This document shows positions 14,001 through 26,000 of a stretch of DNA of 64,000 bases, in pieces. This stretch comes from Toxotes chatareus (Eukaryota; Chordata; Actinopteri; Toxotidae). Numbering within the stretch: position 1 is the first letter of the stretch; each line of letters begins with the position of its first letter. The stretch is from the NCBI GenBank assembly GCA_016801885.1, contig CM028889.1:8473501-8537500 (forward strand), in the 5' to 3' direction. A model generated the notes under the pieces. That model ran no database searches, was not told the DNA's origin, and saw nothing but the letters and a program-made list of their open reading frames with translations. Made by a program: the position numbers and the translations under genes.

Positions 14001-17000
14001 TGTGGTCAGAGCTACTCTGTGTGCGTCAAAGCTGTGGGTCAGAGCTGCAGCAGCATCGCACACATGACAGGGCAGCTGGTCACCGGTGAGCATGCATATA
14101 TATTATAAAACTGACCATTGTTCAGCTTAAATGGACTCTTTATGAGGAATTTGAATCTGTCAGACTTGGGCACTTCCCAGTTTTAGATGACCCCCAAAAC
14201 CATGGAGACATTCACCACCATGAGCACAATATACACAAAAATATGAAAAACATCTCAATTTTTTCCATGAATGAGTTAGAAAAGTTTTATTTTCTTAAAA
14301 CTTTCCACTTTTCTAATTCAAATCAACTTGTTTGAAGAATTCTCTAGAACTGAGAGTCAGTATCTTGATACAAACCTGATTGTTGCACTAGAATAAAGAA
14401 AAAGGTGATTCTGGAAAAACAACATGGTTTGTGTTGGAAATAGCTTAAAATGATCTTATTGTACTTTAAGAAAATATTTAAGATTTAAGAAAATACAGCT
14501 GTGCACGAATTTCCAAGAATGTGATATGTATATTTTACATTTTTTAGATCAGTAATCCATCACTTCTTCCCTGTGTGTCAATTAAAGGCCAAAACCTTAA
14601 TATATTTTCTTTTTGATTTTGTTAACTGCCCAACCTTTTCCTCCATCCTCTCCTCCAGAGCCATGCATCCCTGAACACATCACCATTCAGTACAGCCTGA
14701 CGATCGGCCAGGTGCTGTGGGACTGGACTGCTGGTGCTGATTACTACACAGTGGAGGGGGTAACAGAGCAGGGCCTCACAGTCTCTTGCATCGCTAATGA
14801 CACCTACTGTGCCTTGTATAACTTGGACTGTGGCCAGGTGTATAATGTCAGTGTCACAGCAAACAACCAGGTGTGCCAAGGCATGTCCACCTCGACCCAA
14901 GCGGCTTTGATCACAACAGGTGAGAAAACACGCTGATATAACATCTTCTCCCTTTGCACTTGCTTGGTTCTTAACTGTCTGAGGACTTTCTTTCATGCGG
15001 TCTGCAATCACAGTGTCACGACTGAGGTAAAAACTTTCAATGGGCATTTTTTTATTGACATGTTTTCAGTATCTGTTGACATAAGTATTAGGTTTCAAAA
15101 TAAAATATGCAGATTCATAGATAATGTTGTGTATTTGTACTTATTATTAAGCAGCATTCATGAAAGATAATATCTGCATCATTCAACCTTCTGCCCACAG
15201 AGCCCTGCCCACCCAACAATGTGGAAACCAATGTTCGGTGTCAGAACAACATCGGAGGCGTGACATGGGAAACCAGTATTGGTGCAGTGGCCTACAAGGC
15301 CAATCTCGCTCGGCGCGATGGTCACTCTCTGTCCTGCTACACTAACGAAACTTTCTGTAACGTTGAAGATCTCCACTGTGGAGTCGTCTACTACACCAAC
15401 GTCATTGCCATTGGAGAGACACTCAACAGCAGTGTATCCAACACTGTTCTGCTGGTCTCAGGTATGTTACCTTCAGTTTATGAAAATACTATGCTTAATT
15501 CCCTTTCTCACACTTTCTCACATATGTAGTTTTTCCTTAAAGCTATTTGAGAAGTTAAATATTTAGAGAATATGAAAATACGTGTACTTGACATAGAGAT
15601 GGTCAGCTTATCTCCTACATCTCTCCTGTGCTGAGTTTTGAAATTGTTTTGGTTTAGAAACACAAGGTTTCATGTTAAAAAGAATAGCCCTCTTTTTATC
15701 CAAATCTACAAGGATGTCAGGCATATGCAGTTTGATGAAAGTGAATTCTAGTAACCATTAGATCAGGCTTAAATTGAAATTTATGATTCGGAGCAAAGTA
15801 AATGTATGTGTGAAAAAGTGAAGTGTAATTAATTAAATTGCATCCATGTCCTGTATGTCTCTCCCTTCCCTTCTCTCTGTAGCTCCCTGTGCAGGTGCAA
15901 ACGTGGTGGCTAACTTGGACTGCGACAACGACACAGCCGAAATCTCCTGGAGCCCGGCCAAGGGAGCCAGCTCGTACGTGGTGACTGCCGTAGCAGCTGA
16001 TGGCTACCGAGCTTCGTGTGAGACCAGCGAATACCAGTGTGAACTGACCGAGCTGGAGTGCAGTCAGACCTATAGCATCAGCCTCACAACCATCAGCAAC
16101 CACTGCCAAACTGAGACACGCACTAATGTCACCTTCAGCACACGTGAGTGGAGCAACATCTCATTTCAGAGTAGTTGAAGGAAAAGTGAAAGGAACCACT
16201 CATCCTGAATTTATTCTATGTTGAAAACTAGGATCCTGAATTTCTCTTTGGAGCCAAATAGGTTTTTGTCTCTTATTTGTGACTAAACTAAACGTCTCCT
16301 CCAGGTCCTTGTAAACCTTTGCACCTCGGAGCGGACCTTCAGTGTGGAACAAGTACGGCCAACTTGTACTGGGAGGCAAAAGAAGGAGTGGAGCTTTACC
16401 TGGCTACTGCAACCTGCAGCCTGGGGGAAACTCTGCAGTGCAACTCCACCAACTCCACCTGCTGGTTCTCCAACCTGCACTGCGGCGAAATCTATGAATT
16501 CTCTGTAACTGCATATGGTAACAAGTGTTACAGTGAAACCAGCAGCACTGCTGAGGTTCAGACAGGTACGCGCCATTATCACCAACTAGTTAACTACTTA
16601 GGGTGTTGATTTTTTTAGGGAGTTTTTAGTTGTTGGTTGGCTGCTTAAATGACAGGTTTCCTTTCTTATCTATTAATTGACATGTTCACAAGCTACCCAT
16701 AAAGACTTAATTGTCCTTCTGATTGTCAAGAGTTTAAATTTCTCTTTTGTCAATCTATTATCAAAATAATTAGGGAGTCATTTTCTGTTGATCAGCTGAT
16801 TGATTAATGGACCAATAATTTCAGCTCTAAAATTAATCGTCACAGCGGTTACACTGACACAGTACTTTATGGTAATGTGACGTTTGTGTCTAACACCTCC
16901 TTCACCAGAACCCTGCCGACCAGCTGGCCTGACAGTTGATGGATCATGTGACAATGAGACGGTGGTGTTGGATTGGTCGGCGGCTAAAGGAGCATCAGTC

Positions 17001-20000
17001 TACGTGGTGACAGCTACAGGAGACTTGGGATTTGTCACGTCTTTCCAAACGGATGAGACAACAATAGAGGCTGAGCTGCCCTGTGGTCAACTGTTTACCT
17101 TCACTGTAAAAGCCCAGGATGATCAATGTGACAGTGCAGAGAGTCTGCCTGAAGAATTCAAGACAGGTACGTACCTCATTTATATTTTTGTTGCATAAAT
17201 CGCGTGGGTTAGTGGATCCACGATGATCCAACAGTTCACCTTCTCCTCAGGCCCCTGCATACCTGAGAATGTACAAAGCTTTACACACTGTGAGGACAGC
17301 CTGGGCTCGGTCAGCTGGGCCAAGAGCGACGGGGCAGAGTCCTATTTGGCCATTGCAATGGGACAGGACGGACATACCCACATGTGTGCCACAAACACCA
17401 CCAGCTGCACCTGGGATGACTTGCACTGCGGAGAGATGTACACCGTTCACATCATCGCCAATGACCACATGTGCAACAGCTTGCCGAGCAACAGCACTTC
17501 AATACGGATGGGTAAGCATGATTTTATAGAGTACATGTTGAGAAACTGAACCACCCTTATACGTAATGTGAAAACCTGAGTAAAATTTTCTAGGTCACAC
17601 ACTACAGAATATCATATAACATTTTGCCTGATTCTAAAGATTAGACAAAGGTTAACTAAGAACTGAGCAAATAAATCAGACTATGACATTCGATTAATTG
17701 TTTAAGTAATTTTTGAGCAAAAAAAAATCACTTACCTGTTTTGAACTGTGTGGTAAGACTAAACAAAACAAAAACTCAGACTCTGGGTGATTGTGACTAT
17801 TTTCTGGCATTTTATAAATCAAATGATGTAATAAGATGAAATAGATTAATTGAGACAATGATCAGGACATTAACTGATAATAAAAAGTCTTTGGCTACCT
17901 AATCACAGGTATTCTTTTGTTCTCTGTCTCTTTTAGCACCTTGCATACCCCAGAATGTAAAATCATCGCTGAACTGCTCTATAAAGGTGAATATTTTATC
18001 TTTTCTGTCTTCATTTCTGGTCTGAAAAGAGCTATGCTAAATAAGTTATCGGTTATCATTATTATGTTATAAACTAAAACTAAAATTAAAAAACATAACT
18101 TGTCTCTCAGGTGGGATCGCTGACCTGGAATGCCAGTGAAACTGCAGAGTTTTACATTGTGACTGCAGAGACCAACAGTGGCCACAAAGTGCAGCTCAGC
18201 ACCAACGACACCTGGACTTTCATTTCAGAGTTCCTGTGTGGACAGGAGTACTTCCTGTCTGTTCAGGCAGCTGACTCTGTGTGCACAAGCCGCCCCAGTC
18301 AGCCTTCAAAGCTCAAGTCAGGTAGATTCCTATTTTATACCCTGAAACGGTGGTTTTCAAACCATTTTGAAGTGGCCCATTTATTTCTAAACACTAAAAA
18401 CTAGCAATTGCAAATCCTAAAATCATCATGAAGATTTGTACAACCTATGATACCACCTGTCCTATAGGGAGAAACCTCAGGGAAAGCAACAAAACAAATT
18501 AAAAAAAAAGAAAAAACCTGGAAAACCGATATCAACCTTAGAAACCCTCACAAGGACCCGTCTGCTTGTTTCAAAGTCAGCTATAGTTACATATTCCTTG
18601 TAATGCCCCCTCCCCCATCCATTTTCATCCAGTCTGTTCTCCCTCCCTCCCTCAGAGCCTTGCCCACCCACCGGTGTCTCCAGCTTCATGAACTGCCTCT
18701 CTAACATTGCTGTGGTGTCGTGGACCGGTTCGGCCGGGGCGGAGTTCTACACCGCCACAGTAACACAGGAGGATGGCCAGTCAATAAGCTGCTGGTCTGA
18801 CAGCGAGCAGTGTGGCATGCCGAACGTCCACTGTGGACAGAACTACACAGTCACCGTCATCGCCTCCAACGAGAAGTGTAACTCTGACCGCAGTAAGGCC
18901 GACACCCTGCAGTCAGGTGAGTTACATACAGTGAAGATGGGTTATTTAACCAGTTAAGGACAATTATTATTTTATTCTCTATACTTCTTAAATCTTCTCC
19001 TTGTATTTTTTTCGTACTTTTTATCCCTCATATGTGTAAATAGTTTAGGGGAAAATAATTTTAGGTGGTTTTAAGTGTATTCCCAAATGAAGTCAAACAT
19101 CACTCTTACTTGACCAGACAATCACATGATGTTTAAATTCCCCAAACATCCAATATTCAGTAAGATTTAGAGGTCTCAACTTATAAGGAATTAGGAATTA
19201 TAAGGAATATGTTGTCTTATTATTATCGTAACTGTGATTGTTCCCTGTGCCTTTCTCCAGTGCCTTGTGTTCCTACTGATGTGGAGGTGAGGATAGACTG
19301 CTCCAAAAATCAAGCTCTCGTGTCCTGGAGTGCCAGCGAGGGGGCTCTGTCTTACAAAGTGACGGCTCAGAGCACACAAGGAGCCGTGTCCTCCTGCGAG
19401 AGTTCAGATCTAAATTGCACTTTGACCAACCTGATCTGTGGGCAGTCCTACTCTGTCCAGGTGGTGGCGCAAGATGATATCTGCTCGAGTTTGCCCAGCC
19501 TAGCTACAAAGTTCAAATCAGGTAGAACAGCTGAAATACCAGAATTTCACGTCATTGACTCATTGCAGCTCTATGAATGTGACCCAAAAAACCCTCCATT
19601 TCTTCTCTCCCTCTCTCAGTTCCCTGCACCCCCACCAATGGCTCAGTGATTCTGGACTGCTTCACCAACTCTGCCCTCTTGGACTGGTCCTACGCTGAGG
19701 GTGCCCTGGATTACACCGCAACAGCCCGGTCCTCTACCGGCCATGTTTCCACCTGCAACTCCAATTTAACCAACTGCGAGCTGCAGGACCTGCAGTGCGG
19801 CCAGATCTATAACGTGATCATTGTGGCCTCAAATGAGAAGTGCAGCAGTCCCCCAAGCAGCAGTTTGCAGGTGGAATCAGGTGAGCTCTCAAAAAAGCAC
19901 CACAAAGCAACAGTATAGTGAAAAATGTCTTTTATCAACAGGAAAAAGATTTGTGGAGACACAAAATAAAATATATTGAACTGAACTGAACTTCACTTAA

Positions 20001-23000
20001 AAGTGCTCTGCTCATTTTGAAAGATGTTTAAAGACAAACGGCTTATAAATCAGCCTTTTATAATCTCCTTTGTACCTCTGTAGCAAGAATGCAACATCAG
20101 CTGCCCTCTGCAGCCCATCTAATCCCTGAGCTTTAGCTAAGTACACAACTAGCCACTGACACTGATCAAAAACATCTTCAGTGATCTTATTTTTTTCTCC
20201 CCTCGCTCTTTCTCTTCCCTCCACCAGTGCCTTGTCCTCCTGAGGATGTTGTGCCTATACTGGACTGTTCTACGAACACAGCCCGGGTTGAGTGGAAGGC
20301 TAGCAGGGGGGCTGAGTCCTACATTGTCCAAGCCTTCGGCGTGGAAGAACACGAATCTGGCTGCGAGACAAACTCGCAGTCCTGCATCCTCCCAGACCTC
20401 ATCTGTGGCTTCACATACAACATCAGTGTGATCGCCACTAATACAATGTGCAATGTGTCGGAGAGTGACGTTAAACAGCTGCACGCAGGTAAGGAAAAGG
20501 ACAAAATATTTGTGTTGTTGGGTCAGGATACATATTTATCATTGAAATGGAAAATTAAAACCTTGTACTCTATTTCATAAATTCCATCATTTTACTAAAT
20601 ACTAACATATACATGAAGCTGATTTGAGCAAAAATAGTTGTGTCATGTTTTCACTGGCAGTCCTGCTACTGCTAATTATTAATAGTGATGATTCTCTATT
20701 TGTATGGATGCTTACTGGATATAGATATGGATCTTGGATCAATATGCAAAATCAACATACCTCTCTCTCTCTCTCTCTCTGTTTGTTCAGTGCCCTGTGT
20801 ACCACAGCAGGTGGAGGCCCGGGCGGTTTGTGAGTCTGGTGCCGTGGCGGTCTCTTGGGAGCCGAGCAAAGGGGCGTCGTCATACATCGCGGTTGCCCAA
20901 GGCCACGGCGGCTATGCATCAGTGTGCAACAGCAGCGATACAACATGTCTGTTCACTGACTTGCTGTGCGGCCTCAACTACTCCATCACCGTTAGTGCTT
21001 CAGATGAGACGTGTAGAAGCGCTGGAAGCTCTGCTGTGGAGATAAACACATGTAAAATCAGTATTTAACTTATCATAGTAATGTTGCGCCTTCATTAAAC
21101 ATCCATCCAAAGCTGTAAGGCATACTGCATGTTATAGAGCTCTACTAATATCTTTCTTTATTCCTACCTGTCTGTCTGTAGTGCCGTGTGTACCGCAGAA
21201 AGTAACAGCAGAGATGGTCTGCAGTAATGACACAGGTGTGGTGGCGTGGGAAGAAGAAGAGGGTGTGTCCTCATTCGTAGTGCGAGCATTTGGGCCTGAC
21301 GGTCACAAGACTGAGTGTGACAGCACCAAAACCAGTTGTCAGCTACCCAGCTTGCATTGCGGTCAGCTCTACAACCTGACAGTGACGGCTCAGGATGGAC
21401 AGTGTGACAACAGCCAAGCCTACCTCAACCTGCAGTCAGGTAAGTGTAAACAAAACAGGGTTTTTTTTCAGTATGTCAAATGTGATTTTCCATGAGAGGA
21501 CTATTGTTGTCTTTGGTATTTTAGCAGGTTTATTTCTAACTAGTTGGTAGCCTAATAAAAACATTTATTTTGCCAAAATAATGATTAATTTGGTATACTG
21601 ACAACATTACAAGAGTCTAACTAACAGCAAAACATGTGAAGGAAGCAGCCTAAATGTTTGAGTTTCTCAGTTTCTCTTAATGTGTCTTTTGGTCAAATGC
21701 TGGCAAATTAACAATAACTCAGATATGTTTTCATTCATGATTGGGCAGAACAGTAAGCTCTCTGAGTTAATAAATGGATCAATAATGAATTTTTACAAGA
21801 TTGTTGGACTCGGTTTATTGAACCAGCACTTAAGTTATTGCCAAGGATGGATATGAATAATCTTTGTCATTGGTTTTCTAATCAGGCTCTCAGGCTTGCA
21901 TAGTCAGGACCATAAAAAAATGCAATAAAACCATAGACATGGCACTTTTTGACACTTAAAGTTTGTTACTTGTGAAATGGTTCAAAGTGTCCTCTTCTTC
22001 CTAAAGGGTGATTTGGATATGTTACTGACATGTGAATTGTCTAATTCCTCATATTTGTACATTATTAAGTAACAGCGCCTCATCTAACATTTCCCTCCTT
22101 GTCTGTGCTCTTTCTCTATCCCAGTGCCTTGCAGGCCCACTAATGTCAAGGCCTCTCTACAGTGCCACTCAAACTCTGCGGCAGTGACATGGGAGCAAGC
22201 CAGTGGAGCACTGTCCTATCTTGCAGTGGGCGTGACAGCAGACGGACGTCACCAGACTGAGTGTCGCAACAACCTGACCCACTGTGATCTGAGCGAGCTG
22301 CGGTGTGGACAGACCTATAACGTCAGCGTGTTCGGCAAGGATGACTCCTGTTCCAGCGTGGAGAGCGACAAGGCTTACGTGCGGACAGGTACTATAAACA
22401 CCTTGTTGTTGTTGTAGTGAAACAGGTGGAGTAGAAGTGCTTTTCTCTAGTTTCTGTTTGATGATAACTTCAGTGTGCCTCGAGACAAGATACGCAGAAA
22501 CCTCCGGGTAGTTTACTGATACTGTATTAACCTGCTTGTCTCTCCCCTCTCTTTCTTCCCCTCAGCCCCTTGTGCTCCTCAGAATGTGACTGTTAATGCA
22601 CAGTGTTCTAAAGGTGCCATAACTGTGTCTTGGTCTCCCAACGCCGATGCGCAGTACTTCCATGTTGCGGCAGTGAGCAACACCGGGGCGAGACTCTACT
22701 GTAACTCAAGCAGCACTACTTGCACTATAAAAAATCTACCATGTGGACAGCGCTATAACATCACTGTGCTGTCTGTAAGAGACAGCTGTGAGAGCAAGCT
22801 GAGTGCCGTGGTGGAGGCTTCTTCAGGTAAACTTCAGCCAGTCAGCTGTTTGTTCAGAGGCAAAAATTACATGTATGTCGCTGACACGATGCACTGGAAC
22901 TGGCTTTGCAACTCAGAAACGCATTCACTTAAAACACAGGCTTAGGATTCTCCACAACGGGGACCTGTGCAATTACTATCAGCCCAACCTGTGCCACCTA

Positions 23001-26000
23001 TAAGAAAAGAAAGTAATAGCTGCTACAGCTGCTACGACACCTGAGCTTCTTCATTTTACTCCCACAAAATATAAAATATAACCATTTGTTACAATTTATC
23101 ACCCAAATGTTTTTCATGTATTTGTGACTCGAGTGTAAAAACAGTTCTTACAGTACTCAGTCTACATGCTCATTCCTTTTCATTTCACCCTCCTCAGCTC
23201 CATGTGTGCCCAGGAACGTTAAGGGCCGTCTGGACTGCGTATCAAACTCAGCCTGGGTGACGTGGGATGACTCAGAAGGAGCCCTCAGCTACTTCGTGCT
23301 TGCCCAAGGGGTGGGAGGACACAACTCCAGCTGCACTACCACCACCTCTCCCTGTAAAGTCCCAGATCTGAAATGTGGGACGCTTTACACCTTCTACGTC
23401 ACTGCCGTCAACAAACAGTGCAGCAGTAATCACAGCACCACTTTTGAGCTTGAGACAGGTATTGAACAAGAATCTCTTCTCTCAAGATAACATTACTATC
23501 TTTGAAAGGTTACTAGGTAAACTATCTAGTATGCGTTATCTATCTATCTCGTCAGTTTTGGTTTGGTTTGGAAAGTTTGGGGGAAAAACAAAGAACTTTC
23601 TGGAGCCAATTTTCGTTAATCAAACGTGGCCCACCTTCTAGGTCCTTGTGCTCTGACATCCATCAGTGCAGTAACACAATGCAACAGTGACACCATCCTG
23701 GTTGAATGGGAGAAGACAGTGGACACGCCCCTCTACCTGGTGACCGCTGAGGGTCACGACCAAACCCTCATTTCCTGTAACAGCTCCTCCTACTCATGTG
23801 TACTCAAGGGTATCCGCTGCGGCATGCACTACAGCATCATAGTGTCAGCTTCCTCTGATAAGTGCAGCAGCCTCAGAAGTCCACCAACGAAGATTAAAAC
23901 AGGTATTTTTTTGTGCTTTCTGCTTAACAGCCTGACACATATTACATTTTCTCTGCTTCTTACGAATGAAATCTTTAACCAAAACTCACTCAACAACTAT
24001 GGAAATGTTTAAGGTTATTCTCTCTTCCTTAGTGCCCTGTGTACCAGAAAATGTGACAGTCGTACAATTATGTGAGAAGAATGGGGCTGCAGTGACGTGG
24101 GGACGTTCCCCTGTGGCCACATCCTACCTGCTAACAGCCAAAGGAAGGGATGGACACGTCGCCAGCTGCAACACCTCAGTGAACAACTGCACCCTGGATA
24201 ATCTGCACTGCGGCCAGCCATACAGCTTAACAATCACTGCCAGGGGAGACAACTGCACCAGCAACCCCAGCAATTCCACATTCAGAACAGGTAGAGATGT
24301 GACAAGACAGTTTCTGGTTTTTCTTATTGTTTCTTTTTAGTTGACAGGAATTTCAAGATGCTTTCATTGTTAATTTCACCATTTCAACATTTGCAATTTG
24401 GTCTGTACTGTATGTTGCTCTATAAATCCATGCTTGAATCTCTGACAGCAGTCCTCTCTCTTTCCCCTCAGTGCCCTGTAAGCCATCTGGTCTCGCAGTG
24501 GATATTGACTGTAAGCACAACTCTGCCATCCTGTCTTGGAATGCCAGTGAGGGCGCCGTGAAGTATTATGGCTGTGCCCGATCTAAGGATGGAGACGCGC
24601 TCTACTGTGACAGCACTGGCTCTTCCTGCACCTTTGAAGGCCTGCTATGTGGTGAAATTTACAATTTCTCGGTGGAAGCCTCTAACGGTGTCTGCAACAG
24701 CTCGTTTAGTGCACCTCTGAAGGCGGGAGCAGGTAAATATGACAGCTAAAAAGTAACTCCTGAACAGTATGCACACTCTTCTAGTCCTACATAATACTGT
24801 CTCTTTCCTTCTCAGTCCCGTGTCCTCCGACTTCTCTGAATGTCCAGATGCAGAAGATAGGCCAGACTTACTGGGCCATGACATCATGGGACAGGGTCAA
24901 TTGCTCTGATGTCGAGTACCTGGCGGAGATAACTGGTCGAATCAAAAATGACCCACAGGCCATGATGGAGGTCTCTTCCTACTGGCTACCCAGGAAATAC
25001 TTTGAGTTCCCTATGCCTTGCAGCACAGCTTATAACCTCACTGTACGCGCCAGAAACCCAGCTGGGGTCAGCACACGTTCCAGTGCCTTCACTGGAGTCA
25101 CAGGTAATTTACACAGTAACTTTACATCCTCATCCCACAGTCATCATCTGTCAACAACTATAACTCACCCATAAGTGGAGGCTGGTTTATAAACAGATAA
25201 TAAATGACAATACAATTAAATACAGTTGTAATAATATATGTCTAGTATATACGAGTAGAATTGTTGACCAGTACTGTACATTAATGAACACTTAAATATG
25301 CCCTTATATCTGCTTACAGCTACATTACAGTGTGTTATAGACCATTTCTTAAATGTTTGTATGATGCTAACAAACGCTATATAGAGGGATTTTTAAAGTA
25401 AAATGTTATAAAAAAAAAAAATAGAATTATTATTTAGGATTAGTGTTATTCACACACAGGTCCTGCTTTAAATGTAACACTCCTCTGTCCATGTCTTAAC
25501 AGCATATTCATTGTTTCCTTCCCAGTACCCTGTGCTCCACAGAACGTGCGGTACAGTGGTAACTCACAGTCTGCTGTGCTGTCCTGGGATGCATCAGTGT
25601 TTGCCACCAGGTACACTGTCTACAATATATCGGGAGGAGGTCGTACCAAGCTTTGCAACACCACCGGCCTCTACTGCCAGCTGACTAACTTCAACTCCAG
25701 TGCCACTGAAGTGACAGCCAGCAACGCTGTGGGAGAGAGCAACCCCAACCGAAATATTACAGGTCAAACACACAGGACTCAGCAAAACATTGTGTTTTGA
25801 TTTAGCTGCCAGTGTCACACTAAGCCAAGAAAAAAAATGCAAGCTCAGACTTAGTTTAGTTTGTTGTAACATGAGCTGCTTAGCTCACACACCAGGACAA
25901 GCAAGACAAGCCAGATTTGTGCTTTATTGTTTGTATCTTCAAAGAGTATATTTGTATTTTTACCATTTAACATAGAGGACCAAGAACCAAAGAGTCTGGC

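Larger units (their letters stand above)
8686..17511 (+). other. fndc7: fndc7 exon map, modules 15-30
   Basis: Exons, all phase 1-1: 8686-8946, 9653-9916, 10258-10518, 10620-10880, 11032-11292, 11662-11931, 12493-12753, 12843-13103, 13231-13494, 13825-14085, 14659-14919, 15201-15461, 15883-16143, 16305-16565, 16909-17166, 17251-17511. Module 19 (11032-11292) is followed by a GC donor. Module 20 is longer (270 bp). Modules 21, 24 and 28 carry a seventh cysteine, 25 lacks the second, 26 lacks the sixth and 29 lacks the third and fourth. The module 27 exon ends in C rather than G, so the split codon at the next junction reads Arg. Confidence 0.88.

Noticed and set aside
20685..20790. Hydrophobic leader-like frame before module 36
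   Set aside because: It comes from an AT-rich intron and a CT microsatellite (repeated LS codons) leading to a normal acceptor.
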